Shown here: piece by piece, positions 9,749-18,714 of the stretch
Layout of the letters: the number at the start of each line of letters is the position of its first letter
How positions within the stretch are numbered: position 1 is the first letter of the stretch
Assembly (NCBI GenBank): GCA_017936375.1
Contig: JAGBFR010000044.1
Span: forward strand, 1 to 64,000
DNA: 64,000 nucleotides
Source of the DNA: Clostridia bacterium
GTDB taxonomy: Bacteria; Bacillota; Clostridia; Christensenellales; Aristaeellaceae
Reading direction: 5' to 3'
Position numbers and translations under genes: made by a program
The notes under the pieces: generated by a model
Seen by the model: only the letters and a program-made list of their open reading frames with translations
What the model was told of the DNA's origin: nothing
The model's database searches: none

Positions 9749-10759
9749 TCACTCCCCCGCCGCGAGGATCTTCTCCCACGTCGCCTCCGCGACCGGGATG
9801 CCCTCCCTGCGGTGCTTCTCGCGCGTGCGCTCCAGATTCTGCCCCGGCGCGTGCACGCCGCTGCCGCCGTCCGCCGGCTCAAGGCCGTTCAGGAATTCGA
9901 TCGTCTCCTCCATCTGCGCCTGCGCCGCGTCCATGTCGATGACCGCCGCCGGGTTCATGCAGATGTAGACCTGGCTCATGCCCGCCTCGCCGTCGGAGGG
10001 CTTGCCGATGGTCAGGGCCGTGCGCCCAAGGGAGAGCATGGAGCTCATCAGGTCGATCATGATCGACAGCGCGCTGCCCTTCCATTTGGCCATCGGCAGC
10101 ATCAGCCCGCTCCTGCAGATCTCGCCCGGGTCGCAGGAGAGCTCGCCCTTCGTGTCGTAGCCGACCGGGCTGTCGAGCGTCTCGCCCTTCTGCGCCATGA
10201 TCTCCAGCTTGCCGTAGGCGTACTGGCTCACGGCCATGTCCATCACGAGGCTGCCCTTCTCCCTCGGCAGGGCGAAGGTGATCGGGTTGTTGCCCACGGA
10301 CGGGGTCTTCACGCCGTAGGCCGTCAGGTTCATGCAGGTGTTGGTGAAGCAGATGCCCGCCATGCCCGCGTCGGCCATCATCAGGCCGTAGCGGCCCGCG
10401 CGCAGCCAGTGGCTGTTGTTGCGCAGGGCGACGCAGGCGATGCCGTGCTCCTTCGCCAATTCGACCGCGCGCATCGCGGCCTGCTCGGCGATCAGCGGGC
10501 CCACGCCGAAGTGCGCGTCCCACACCTCAAGGCCGCCAAGGCCAGAGACCTTCTCGGCGCGCGTCACCTTTGCGTCGCACAGGCCGCTCGCCATATCGCC
10601 AAGATACCTCGGGTAGCGGTTCATGCCGTGGCTGTGCACGCCGTCAAAGGAATTCCCCGCGAAGATTTCCGCGAAATGATGCGCCTCCTGCTCCGGCAGG
10701 TATTTCCTCAGGCCCTTTTCCATCCTTGCAACGGCCTCTTCGTAGCTGACGTAGATCAT
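9749..10759 (-). CDS. dlgD: NAD(P)-dependent reductase, 2,3-diketo-L-gulonate reductase-like
   Basis: A 336-residue enzyme of the malate/L-lactate dehydrogenase (Ldh_2) family. Segments such as GVHSHGMNRYPRYLGDM, HGIACVALRNNSHWLRAG, and MAKWKGSALSIMIDLM closely follow E. coli YiaK/DlgD as I remember it, including the catalytic His of SHGMNR. DlgD reduces 2,3-diketo-L-gulonate in ascorbate breakdown. GGAGG lies seven bases before the ATG. Length is normal for the family. The gene stands alone between repeat blocks, with no other ascorbate or uronate genes nearby, so the exact 2-oxoacid substrate is uncertain. Confidence 0.82.
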   Translation of the reverse strand: MIYVSYEEAVARMEKGLRKYLPEQEAHHFAEIFAGNSFDGVHSHGMNRYPRYLGDMASGLCDAKVTRAEKVSGLGGLEVWDAHFGVGPLIAEQAAMRAVELAKEHGIACVALRNNSHWLRAGRYGLMMADAGMAGICFTNTCMNLTAYGVKTPSVGNNPITFALPREKGSLVMDMAVSQYAYGKLEIMAQKGETLDSPVGYDTKGELSCDPGEICRSGLMLPMAKWKGSALSIMIDLMSSMLSLGRTALTIGKPSDGEAGMSQVYICMNPAAVIDMDAAQAQMEETIEFLNGLEPADGGSGVHAPGQNLERTREKHRREGIPVAEATWEKILAAGE

Positions 10760-10796
10760 ATGCGTACCTCCTGTGTGGTCGTTTGTTTATTCCGCC

Positions 10797-11140
10797 GCGG
10801 GCGGGACCTCATCCGTCTGCCCTCCGGGCAGCCACCTTCCCCATCGGGGAAGGTTTTTTTGTCTGCATACTGCAGAAAGCATTTTTATTGAAAATAATAT
10901 CGAAGGAAATTGTGCCGTCGGGAAACCATATGACCTTCCCCTATGGGGAAGGTGGCACGGCTTCAGCCGTGACGGATGAGGTCCCGCGCCGCAGCGCGAC
11001 GCTCCCCCATTCTCCGTTTCCGCAATCCATTCGGAAGCTGCTTCCAGTTCCTCCAGCCCGGCAGGGGCTTATCGATCGCCCCCACCACCCCTTCTCTGCC
11101 CTTTCAGAACAAAGAATCTATTCTGACTCAGCAGATGTTT
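10797..11140. repeat. Palindromic repeats between reductase and sugar kinase genes
   Basis: No gene. CCTTCCCC-type modules lie at about 10800-10855 and 10926-11000. In these the middle stem differs (TGCCCTCCGGGCA against CACGGC...GCCGTG) while the flanks match. A short palindromic module GGCAGGGGCTTATCGATCGC ... CCCCTTCTCTGCC is at about 11066-11105. The segment 11105-11143 is AT-rich and precedes the sugar kinase stop codon. Confidence 0.65.
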
Positions 11141-11143
11141 CTT

Positions 11144-12073
11144 CTATATTCTTTCTATATATATCTCCCTCTCCAGCGCCGCGACCGTCCCCGCGTCCAC
11201 GCTGCCCACGTCCTCGCGCATCGCGTTCGCCGCGCCGCAGGCCATCGCCAGCCGCAGCGTCTTAGCCGCGCCGTATCCGTGCGCCATCGCGTAGACCGCC
11301 CCGGCGAAGGCCGCATCCCCGCTGCCGACGGTGGAGACCGCCTTCACCTGCGGCAGGCGCGCAGCCAGCGCCTCAGTGCCATTCACCAGCACGCCGCCCG
11401 CCGCGCCCATGGAGACCAGCAGCGCGTCATACGGCGGCATGAGCCTGCGCGCCATCGCGGCGACGGCCCCCGGCTCGCTCGTCCTCTCCTCGCCCAGCAG
11501 CGCGGCGAGCTCCCGCTCGTTCGGCTTGCCCATCGCGTAGCGCGCGCCCGCCAGCGAGGCCGGCAGCGCCTTCGCGTTGCAGTCAAGCGCGCAGGCCGCG
11601 CCCTTTTCGCCGCACAGGCGGCTCACCTGCGCATAGATATCCTCCGGCGCGCCCGCGATCACCGACCCGGAGCAGCACACGACGTCCCCCGCCGCGACGC
11701 TCCTGCGCAGCGCATCCATCAGCGCCGCCACGTGCGCGGGGCCAACCTGCGGCCCGGCCTCGGTGATGACCGTCTCGCGGCGGTTCCGGTTGTCGATCAC
11801 GTTGATCGTCGTCCTGCACGCGCCCGGCACGGGGATGAACACGCACTCGCACCGGCCGCCCATCTCTTTCCCAAAGAGCGCCTCGCTCTCCTCGCCCATG
11901 AAGGCGTAGAGCCGCACCCACTCGCCCAGCTGGCTGAGCACGCGCGCCGCGTTCACGCCCTTGCCGCCCGCCAGCGCGCGCGGCCTCTGCCCGGGGTAGT
12001 CCTCCCCCGCCGTAAAGCCGTCGATCTCAAAGATCTTGTCGATCGCCGGATTCAGGCACAGCACATGAATCAT
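11144..12073 (-). CDS. PfkB-family sugar phosphate kinase (1-phosphofructokinase-like)
   Basis: A 309-residue ribokinase-fold kinase of the phosphofructokinase/tagatose-6-phosphate kinase branch. The N-terminus MIHVLCLNPAIDKIFEIDGF, the first PfkB signature GGKGVNAARVL near 37 and the second signature STVGSGDAAFAGA near 248 fit 1-phosphofructokinase or tagatose kinase. The usual GAGDS reads GSGDA here, but the catalytic Asp is kept. The ATG at 12073 overlaps the stop of the VTT-domain gene upstream (ATGA), which marks a shared transcript. No fru PTS gene is in the window, so the sugar phosphate is not certain. Confidence 0.85.
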   Translation of the reverse strand: MIHVLCLNPAIDKIFEIDGFTAGEDYPGQRPRALAGGKGVNAARVLSQLGEWVRLYAFMGEESEALFGKEMGGRCECVFIPVPGACRTTINVIDNRNRRETVITEAGPQVGPAHVAALMDALRRSVAAGDVVCCSGSVIAGAPEDIYAQVSRLCGEKGAACALDCNAKALPASLAGARYAMGKPNERELAALLGEERTSEPGAVAAMARRLMPPYDALLVSMGAAGGVLVNGTEALAARLPQVKAVSTVGSGDAAFAGAVYAMAHGYGAAKTLRLAMACGAANAMREDVGSVDAGTVAALEREIYIERI

Positions 12074-12822
12074 GCGTCCGCCTCCCTGCTTTCCCTTTCG
12101 CCGCCGCGCCGCTTTCCCGGGCGCAGCCGCCGGATTCTGCCCAGCAGCCAGTCCTCGATCTCCCGGCTGCGGCGCATCAGCGGGATGGAGATCACGATCA
12201 TCGCCGCCGCGATCAGCACAAAGCCCCACAGCGGCAACTTCATCGCCCCGCTGCCCGCCAGCGCCGCGAAGGCGAGGCCCCAGGGCCGCGCGATCGCAAT
12301 GATCGCCGCAAAGCGGGAGAGCGGCATGCTCGTCACGCCCGCGAGGATGCAGAGGATATCGTCCGGGAAGAAGGGGAAGAGCATCGCCAGAAAGAGGAAC
12401 ATGTCCTTCTTCTCGTCGATCACCGGCAGGTATTTGTTGAATACGCCGCTGTCCACCTTCCGCTTGACCGCGTTGCGCCCCAGCCGCCGCGCGGCAAGGA
12501 AGACGAGCACCGAGCCCGCCGTCACCGCCGCCACGCCGATGAGCAGCGCCGGCCAGAAGCCCAGCGCCATCGCCCCGGCGAGCATCGTCACATTGCTCGG
12601 GATGGGCGCGAGGATCGTGGAGAGCAGCATCAGCAGGAAGTAGACCGCACCGCCCCAGTAGCCGGTGGCGGCGATCATTTCGCGCACATCCTCCAGCGAT
12701 TTCATCTTCTGCCAGAGGCCGCTGCGCCAGAGCGCATAGACCGCGGCGGCCAGCGCGGCGATCAGGAGCGCCGCTCCGGCGCGGCGGAGGAGCCGCATCA
12801 CAGGTTCTTTGTTATCACTCAT
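12070..12822 (-). CDS. VTT-domain (DedA/TVP38-like) membrane protein
   Basis: A 250-residue integral membrane protein with the VTT domain. It has five to six hydrophobic segments and a central motif region LAPIPSNVTMLAGAMALGFW. A paired region FPFFPDDILCILAGVTSMPL follows; these are the two re-entrant Gly/Pro-rich loops of the family. Members are linked to phospholipid scrambling, lipid-carrier recycling and membrane homeostasis. The C-terminus is highly basic (RIRRLRPGKRRGG). The ATG at 12822 lies nine bases after the upstream stop, although the GGAGG site is 16 bases away, which is long. It sits between a glycosyltransferase and a sugar kinase gene on one transcript. Confidence 0.8.
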   Translation of the reverse strand: MSDNKEPVMRLLRRAGAALLIAALAAAVYALWRSGLWQKMKSLEDVREMIAATGYWGGAVYFLLMLLSTILAPIPSNVTMLAGAMALGFWPALLIGVAAVTAGSVLVFLAARRLGRNAVKRKVDSGVFNKYLPVIDEKKDMFLFLAMLFPFFPDDILCILAGVTSMPLSRFAAIIAIARPWGLAFAALAGSGAMKLPLWGFVLIAAAMIVISIPLMRRSREIEDWLLGRIRRLRPGKRRGGERESREADA

Positions 12823-12830
12823 ATCTTTCT

Positions 12831-14108
12831 TTACAATACCTCCACGGCGATCGCATAGCCGTAGATGAAGACGAGCAGCGCCGCCGCGCTGACGATCAGC
12901 CCGGCAATATGCGCGCCGCGGCTGCGGGCGCACCTCGCCTTGAGCATGTGCAGCGGGGCCAGCGCAAAGAGATAGCGCGGGCCGGAAAGCAGCCATGTCG
13001 GCGAGAGGACGACCGCGATGTACACAAAGCTGTACGCCGCAAGGTCAAACGGCAGCTTCCCCGCGCCATACGCAAAGAGCGCGAAGACGATGAACATCGC
13101 GATAAACTGCGAAAACCAGCTGAACAGCCACTCCTCATTCACCGCGCTGCCGAGCATGTAGTACACCGTGTTGGACACGGAGCCCCAGAACGTGCCGGGC
13201 CGCTGAAACCAGTTTTCCCGCTGATACACCATGTAGCGCAGCGGATCGCCGGTCACCGCCCAGTTGATCCCCCAGTAGATAAACAGCCCGGCGAAGACCA
13301 CCAGCACCTGCCCCACGCAGGCCATCACGGCGCGCGGGGTGAAGGCGCGCCGCGGGATCTTTTCCAGCAGCGCGATGATGAACAGACCGGCCACGATCAC
13401 GCCCGGCATCCGCGTCAGCGCGCAGCCCATGCCGCACAGCGCCGCCAGCCACGGATGGCCCCGGCGCAGCAGGCACATGGCCGCCAGCGTCAGGCACATG
13501 AACAGCGCCTCCGTGTAGCAGCAGCCGAGGAATACGCTCATCGGGCTCAGCAGGAGGTAGCCGACTGCCAGCCGCGCCCTGCGCACGCCGTCGTGCAGCG
13601 CCGTCAGGTCGAAAAGCAGCGCCGCCGCCCCGCCCGTGCAGAGGAGCGAGACCAGCAGCCCCGCGGCAAATTCGCTCCCGCCGGTTATCGGCGCGAGCAG
13701 GCGCATGAGCCATGGCAACAGCGGGAAAAACACAATTTGAAGCCGCTCGTCGCCGGCGTTCACATAGCCGCTTTGGGCGATGGAGACGTAGTGCCGCGTG
13801 TCCCAGCGGCTCCACAGCGGCTCCAGCGTCTCAAGAAAGCCGCCGCTCCACCCGCCCGCGCGGTGCATCGCCCATGCGATCAGGTAGATGAGCAGCCGCG
13901 AGGCCACGGCGGCAGCAAAGACGAGGGTCAGCTGCGTCATATAGGCGCGCCGCCCCGTCCTTATGATCTTTCGCGGGCCGTCCGCCGTCTCCTTCCCGAG
14001 GATGAGGCGGGTCAGCCGGCGCAGGAGCCCCAGCCCGAAGACGCCCATCAGCAGGATGGACGCCGCGGCGGCGAGGCGCTGCGCGATGAGGATGGCTGTG
14101 TCGGTCAT
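12831..14108 (-). CDS. PIG-V-like integral membrane glycosyltransferase
   Basis: A 425-residue polytopic membrane protein with about ten hydrophobic segments. The large loop after the second segment carries WSRWDTRHYVSIAQSGY, the mark of bacterial PIG-V/GT-C mannosyltransferase-like proteins, with the Asp expected to be catalytic. These enzymes move sugars from polyprenyl-phosphate donors on the outer membrane face. I chose the ATG at 14108 because GAAAGGA lies seven bases upstream; the longer frame would begin at a GTG without a site. It heads a three-gene unit with the VTT protein and the PfkB kinase. The acceptor is unknown. Confidence 0.82.
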   Translation of the reverse strand: MTDTAILIAQRLAAAASILLMGVFGLGLLRRLTRLILGKETADGPRKIIRTGRRAYMTQLTLVFAAAVASRLLIYLIAWAMHRAGGWSGGFLETLEPLWSRWDTRHYVSIAQSGYVNAGDERLQIVFFPLLPWLMRLLAPITGGSEFAAGLLVSLLCTGGAAALLFDLTALHDGVRRARLAVGYLLLSPMSVFLGCCYTEALFMCLTLAAMCLLRRGHPWLAALCGMGCALTRMPGVIVAGLFIIALLEKIPRRAFTPRAVMACVGQVLVVFAGLFIYWGINWAVTGDPLRYMVYQRENWFQRPGTFWGSVSNTVYYMLGSAVNEEWLFSWFSQFIAMFIVFALFAYGAGKLPFDLAAYSFVYIAVVLSPTWLLSGPRYLFALAPLHMLKARCARSRGAHIAGLIVSAAALLVFIYGYAIAVEVL

Positions 14109-14189
14109 TGTTTTCCTTTCAACAGTTTTCACTGGCTTATGAAGCCGTATGAATCGCAGGTTTGTTCATCCATCCGGAATTCACTCTGT

Positions 14190-14458
14190 ACTTCCATACA
14201 TGGCAGGGGCTTATCGATCGCCTCCGGGGAGCCCGCATAGTCGCGATGTTCCATCGCTCCTTGCGGTTCCCCACGCTCCGCCTCGCTTCTTCGCCCACCG
14301 GGCGCGCTCGGCTTCGGTGCCACAACCCCTTCTCTGCCGCTCGAAATAAAGCTTTTTCCTATATCTGCATGCTATATCGTGGCCAAAAGCCTTCCCCTGG
14401 GAGGGGAAGGTGGCACGGCGTCAGCCGTGACGGATGAGGTTCCCGCCGCAGCGGGCAT
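14190..14458. repeat. Palindromic repeats, one with a nested 105-bp module
   Basis: No gene between 14109 and 14463. GGCAGGGGCTTATCGATCGC at about 14202 and CCCCTTCTCTGCC at about 14328 are the two halves of the module that is only about 40 bp long at 11066-11105. Here the halves are split by the nested module (GCATAGTCGCGATG ... GGCTTCGGTGCC). A CCTTCCCC-type module follows at about 14388-14455. Confidence 0.7.
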
Positions 14459-14463
14459 CTTAT

Positions 14464-15771
14464 TCAGGATTCCCGCTTCCCCGTATTCTCCGGCTTGCGC
14501 GCCGGCTTATAGGCGGCCTTCATGTCCACCCGCGGGGGCAGCGCATGCAGGCTGGCGAGGTCCTCCTCCTCCGGCTCGATCATCCGGGCCATGCGGCTGA
14601 GCAGCGCATTTTCCTTCTGCGGCTTCTGCTCCGGCGCGGGCTGCGTGCGCTCCATCCTCGGCCATGACGGCGGCGGGGGCAGGTCGTCCACCTGCTCGCC
14701 CTCGACCATGTCGCTGTAGCTCGACGCGCTCGGCGCGGCCTGCCTGTTTCTGCGGCGGCGCGGCTGGGCGGCGGGCGCCTCCTGCTGCGCTTCGGCGGTC
14801 ATGCCGCCGTCCGCGAGCTCTGCAGCCGCTTCCATATCCTGCTGCGCCGCCTGCGCGGCCATCTGCGCATCGTAGATCGCCTTCTGCCGCTCATACTCCG
14901 CCAGATCGCGCTCGTACTGCGCCTTCTGTCTTTCGTATTCGGCCAGCTGGCGCTCGTATTCCTCCTGCGCAAGCCGCGCCTGCTCGGCCTCGCATTCCTC
15001 CTGCGCAAGCCGTGCCTGCTCGGCCTCATATTCCTCCTGCGCGAGGCGCTCCGCCTCAAGGCGCGCGCGCTCGGCCTGCGCCTTCTGCCGCGCCTCCTCC
15101 TGCATCTGCAGCTGCCATGCGTCGATCTCCGCGCGGCGGCTCTTCACCTCGGCTGCGCCGGGGCCCTCGCTGTGCACGGCGGCGTAGCGCTGCGTGCCGC
15201 CCATCTCCTCCTGCACATCGGTAGTCTGCGCCTTCGCGCCGTATCGCATGCCCGGATATGCGCGCAGCTCCTCATCCGGCACCTCTTCCGCCGCCTGCAG
15301 GGCCGCCTGCTCGTCCTCCTCGTCGAGGGTCTCATAGGGCTGCGGCAGCCAGAGCTCGCGCTCGTCCTCCTCCTCGGCGGCATACTCCGCCTCTGCGGCG
15401 CGCGCAGGCTTTTTCGCGGGGCGATAGACGCGCATATCGTCGTCGTCCTCGTCAAAGGACTGGTCATATGCCTCGTCCGGGCCGTCGCCGGCCATCGGCA
15501 GCTCGTCCTCGTCCTCCACCAGCTCCTCGATGTGCAGCCAGCGGCGCATGCGGCGCGCCCAGAGGTGATACGGCTGCCAGCGGATCAGCCAGACGAGCCA
15601 GTCGATCGCAAGGCCTGCGGCGACGATCACCAGCGCGATCATCAGCCAGTTTTTGCCGAGGAATTCAAGCGCCGTCGTATTTTCCGACGAGAAGAGCGCC
15701 CAGAAGGCGCTCACCAGCGCGCGCACCCAGCTCATCAACACATTGAAGAGCGAATCTGCAAATGTACCCAT
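14464..15771 (-). CDS. Membrane-anchored coiled-coil protein, unknown function
   Basis: A 435-residue protein that I do not recognise. Two hydrophobic segments lie at about 12-30 and 41-64, followed by WLIRWQPYHLWARRMRRW. An acidic stretch at about 80-190 follows. At about 220-320 there is a long charged helix with repeats of the type RLAQEEYEAEQA and EYERQKAQYERDLA, surely a coiled coil. The rest is Pro/Glu-rich with RPxRRRRNRQA. GGGAGGAAAC precedes the ATG. It lies downstream of the cdaA-cdaR pair but is separated from it by a terminator and repeats. A structural or scaffold role at the membrane is possible. Confidence 0.75.
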   Translation of the reverse strand: MGTFADSLFNVLMSWVRALVSAFWALFSSENTTALEFLGKNWLMIALVIVAAGLAIDWLVWLIRWQPYHLWARRMRRWLHIEELVEDEDELPMAGDGPDEAYDQSFDEDDDDMRVYRPAKKPARAAEAEYAAEEEDERELWLPQPYETLDEEDEQAALQAAEEVPDEELRAYPGMRYGAKAQTTDVQEEMGGTQRYAAVHSEGPGAAEVKSRRAEIDAWQLQMQEEARQKAQAERARLEAERLAQEEYEAEQARLAQEECEAEQARLAQEEYERQLAEYERQKAQYERDLAEYERQKAIYDAQMAAQAAQQDMEAAAELADGGMTAEAQQEAPAAQPRRRRNRQAAPSASSYSDMVEGEQVDDLPPPPSWPRMERTQPAPEQKPQKENALLSRMARMIEPEEEDLASLHALPPRVDMKAAYKPARKPENTGKRES

Positions 15772-15814
15772 GTTTCCTCCCTAATCTCGCCCGCAGGCGT
15801 CCCGTCGCCACCGT

Positions 15815-15999
15815 AACCCCCAGCCTCCCTCTTGAGGGAGGGGGACCATCCGTAGGATGGTGGAAGGAGTGAAGCAAAGCCGCATATACTGCAAACTATG
15901 CAATGAGCAAACGGGTTACCGCTTTGCCGGGCCCCACCCGCCCAACCCACTTGCTTCCGCATCCTCTCGGACCGGGCTGCGGGTTATTCCTCTCCCCTT
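15815..15999. repeat. Gap of about 300 bp with repeat fragments
   Basis: A GGGAGG-type palindrome with the variant stem ACCATCCGTAGGATGGT lies at about 15820-15870. A copy of the cccACCCGCCCAACCC / CTTCCGC family is at about 15920-15980. No gene is supported. Confidence 0.6.
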
Positions 16000-16003
16000 T
16001 AAC

Positions 16004-16034
16004 CAAAAATCCGGCCGCAGGACGCGGCCGGATC
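16004..16034 (-). terminator. Intrinsic terminator after cdaR
   Basis: Stem ATCCGGCCGC/GCGGCCGGAT with a five-base loop is followed on the minus strand by TTTTT. It lies about 40 bases past the cdaR stop codon. Confidence 0.85.
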
Positions 16035-16069
16035 AGCGCGTCACCGCGCAATGAAGCATATGGCAGGGA

Positions 16070-17407
16070 TTACTTGACTTCCTTTTCGCGGATGCGGACC
16101 TGAACCTCCGGCGAGCCGAGCGCACAGCCGAAGGCCGGCGCGTTGTCGATATGGATCTGCACCGGCAGCGTGTACTCGCCCGGGGCGAGGCCGCTCACAT
16201 CCACAAACAGGCGGACGTCATCCTTCTCCAGCCCGTCGATGAAGGTGTACCCGCCGGAGAGCTGCACGCGCATGCTCTCGGTCATCAGCGTCACGCGCTG
16301 ATCGGCGGCCGCGCCCTCATAGGCGACCGGCACGGAGCGGAAGGTGCGCTCGATGGTCGATTCGACGATCCTCGCCGTCACCGCCACATCGGACGGCACG
16401 ACGTTCTCAATGCCCGTGGGCTTCTTCAGCCGCACATAGCCGCTCACGTCGGCCATCGCGCCCTCGATGTCGATGGGCTGATCGGTGGTCAGGATGGTGA
16501 TGTTCTCCAGCGTCTCGGGCTTGGCGGAGACGTCCAGCGCGGTCGTCTCGGCGTATACGCCCTCCAGCTCAAAGCCGGGCGCGGGCTCGCCCTTGACGAA
16601 GGCCGCCAGATCCAGCGGCACGCTGCGCAGGGGCAGCAGCTCCACCTCGGCGACGATGGAATCGGTGATGATCGTCTGGTTGGTGATCTGCAGCTTGTCG
16701 CTCTTGATGGCCTCTCCCTCTGCGTTCTGCAGCTCGATTTCAAGGGCCATCCTGTCGCTCGCGCGCTCCATCGACAGGGTGGAGAGGTCGAGCGTCGCCA
16801 CGGCGCGCGCGGTCTGCGCCACCAGAGAGAGCGGGCCGGAGATGGAGACCATCGTCGGGTCGGCACGGGTCGTGTCGACATAGATGCCCTCGGCCAGCTC
16901 GCCCTTCTGCACGATGGTCACCGGCACGCGCCTTGTGATGTAGCGCTCCACGTTGAGCGTCACCGTCGCCGGCTCGCAGCTGACGACCGTGCCGTAGGAT
17001 GCGTTCACATAGCTGACGGGAATCTCGTTGACGCCCTCGCCCGTCACGTCCGTCAGGTCAATATGCGGGCTGAAGGCGGTGGGGACCGCACGGCTGTAGC
17101 TGGCCTGCGTCACGTCGACGGTCAGCTTCACGCTCGGCACCAGCTCGGAGATGTCGTCCATCACGATATAGCCGCGGGACTTGAGCACAGCCTCGCCGGA
17201 TACGCTCACCGGCGCGTTTGGGAAGACCTTTTCGCGCGTCAGCGTCCCGTCGGAGGCGACCAGCACGCTCCAGATCAGCACAGCCGTCAGCAGGGAAAAG
17301 ATCTTGAGGAAGGTCTTGCTCTCCACCAGCGCGGTGAGACTCCTGCGCAGCCCGCGGAAGGGGCCGTGCTGGCCCTCGGGGCGCTTAGGCGTCCTGCTGT
17401 TCATCAT
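16070..17407 (-). CDS. cdaR: YbbR-domain protein, CdaA regulator
   Basis: A 445-residue protein with one N-terminal membrane helix (FLKIFSLLTAVLIWSVLVAS) and four successive YbbR-type beta domains on the outside. In the family, CdaR binds the diadenylate cyclase CdaA and modulates c-di-AMP output. The start at 17407 (a second ATG follows directly) has AAAGGAGG nine bases upstream and overlaps the end of cdaA by 23 bases, so the two are translationally coupled. The usual third gene, glmM, does not follow here. Confidence 0.92.
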   Translation of the reverse strand: MMNSRTPKRPEGQHGPFRGLRRSLTALVESKTFLKIFSLLTAVLIWSVLVASDGTLTREKVFPNAPVSVSGEAVLKSRGYIVMDDISELVPSVKLTVDVTQASYSRAVPTAFSPHIDLTDVTGEGVNEIPVSYVNASYGTVVSCEPATVTLNVERYITRRVPVTIVQKGELAEGIYVDTTRADPTMVSISGPLSLVAQTARAVATLDLSTLSMERASDRMALEIELQNAEGEAIKSDKLQITNQTIITDSIVAEVELLPLRSVPLDLAAFVKGEPAPGFELEGVYAETTALDVSAKPETLENITILTTDQPIDIEGAMADVSGYVRLKKPTGIENVVPSDVAVTARIVESTIERTFRSVPVAYEGAAADQRVTLMTESMRVQLSGGYTFIDGLEKDDVRLFVDVSGLAPGEYTLPVQIHIDNAPAFGCALGSPEVQVRIREKEVK

Positions 17408-18260
17408 GCGCTTTCCGCCTCCTTTGCCTGAAATGGAGGAGCGGCACACTCAGGCGGCTCTCCTTCGCCTGCACGTCGTAGATGCCGTGCAGAATCTTGC
17501 GCAGGCTGCCCTCGTCCAGATGACGGGTCAGGCGTCCGCCCTCGGCCATGGAGATGATGCCCGTCTCCTCGGAGACGATGAAGACCGTCGCATCGGAGAC
17601 CTCGCTCACGCCGAGGCCCGCGCGGTGGCGCGTGCCCAGATCGCGGCCCACGCCCGTGGTATCCGACAGGCGCAGCAGGCATGCGGCGGAGATCACGCGG
17701 TCCCCGCGGATGACCATCGCGCCGTCGTGCAGCGGCGTGTTCGGCTCGAAAATATTCTCAATCAGCGGCTGGGAGATCACCGCGTCCACCGGCGTGCCCG
17801 TGGCGACGACGTCGTCCAGCCTCGTCTTCTTTTCAATGACGATCAGCGCGCCGACGCGGCGGCGGCTCATGTGATCCAGCGCAAGGATCAGTTCCTCAAT
17901 CATCGCATCGGCGGATGCGCCAAGGCGCGTGGACGTATCGAAGACGGAGTTGTTGCCCAGCTCCTCGAGGATGCGCCGGATCTCCGACTGGAAGAGCACA
18001 ATCAGCAGCACAGGGCCGGCATTGAGCGCCCATGTCAGCAGCGCATGGATCGTGCGCATGCCCATCATATCGCTCAGCCATGTGGCGATGAGCAGGATGA
18101 CGATGCCCTTGATCGTCTGCGATACGCGGGTGCGGCGCACATGCACCAGCAGCTGATAGATGATGAACGACAAAAGAAGGATGTCGATCACGTCAATGAG
18201 CCTCGGTCTGTTGAATATGTTCCACACAATCGCGGAAAACTGTTCGCTGATCGAGTTCAC
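17385..18260 (-). CDS. cdaA: Diadenylate cyclase
   Basis: A 291-residue membrane enzyme that condenses two ATP into c-di-AMP, a regulator of potassium uptake and cell-wall balance. Three hydrophobic helices occupy about residues 18-95. The DAC domain follows, with the DGA motif (HDGAMVIRGD) and the RHR motif (GTRHRAGLG) intact, so it should be active. Start is GTG with GGGAGAAGG upstream. A TATAAT lies on the minus strand about 36 bases before the start. Confidence 0.95.
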   Translation of the reverse strand: MNSISEQFSAIVWNIFNRPRLIDVIDILLLSFIIYQLLVHVRRTRVSQTIKGIVILLIATWLSDMMGMRTIHALLTWALNAGPVLLIVLFQSEIRRILEELGNNSVFDTSTRLGASADAMIEELILALDHMSRRRVGALIVIEKKTRLDDVVATGTPVDAVISQPLIENIFEPNTPLHDGAMVIRGDRVISAACLLRLSDTTGVGRDLGTRHRAGLGVSEVSDATVFIVSEETGIISMAEGGRLTRHLDEGSLRKILHGIYDVQAKESRLSVPLLHFRQRRRKAHDEQQDA

Positions 18261-18339
18261 GGCGCCTTCTCCCCCCTATACAGTATGATGATCCTATTAT
18301 ACACCATCGCCATGGAAGATGACAGGGGAAAACGGCATT

Positions 18340-18390
18340 TGGATAAAATTTTGCCCCGCAGACAGCGTCTGTGCTGCCGCGGGGCAGACC
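18340..18390 (-). terminator. Terminator after DUF378 gene
   Basis: Stem TGCCCCGC (18352-18359) with GCGGGGCA (18379-18386), followed on the minus strand by AAAATTTTATCC. It separates the DUF378 gene from cdaA. Confidence 0.65.
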
Positions 18391-18413
18391 GGCATGACCG
18401 GCCCTCTGCAGTT

Positions 18414-18647
18414 TTAGGGATTGGCGCCGTCGGGCTTCGCCGGGGCGCTCATGCCCATGCGCTCGCGCCCGGTGAAGAGCAGGGAAATGCTCCACAGGCC
18501 CGCCGCGCCCACGACCGTATACAGCACGCGGGAGATCAGCGACGCCTGACCGCCAAAGAGGAAGGCAATCAGGTCAAACTGAAACAGGCCGACGAGGCCC
18601 CAGTTGATCGCGCCGACAATCACCAGCGCCAGAGACAGACGATCCAT
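18414..18647 (-). CDS. DUF378 family small membrane protein
   Basis: A 77-residue protein with two membrane helices and the DUF378 hallmark ALVIVGAINWGLVGLFQFDL, then LFGG and an RVLYTVVGAAGLW helix. The function of this widespread family is not known. The ATG at 18647 is preferred over a GTG three codons earlier because GGAG lies eight bases before it. Confidence 0.9.
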   Translation of the reverse strand: MDRLSLALVIVGAINWGLVGLFQFDLIAFLFGGQASLISRVLYTVVGAAGLWSISLLFTGRERMGMSAPAKPDGANP

Positions 18648-18714
18648 TCGATCCACTCCTTTCTCGCCAGGCAGGATGCCCGGGAAAGGGGCGGCTTATG
18701 CAAAAAACAGTAAA

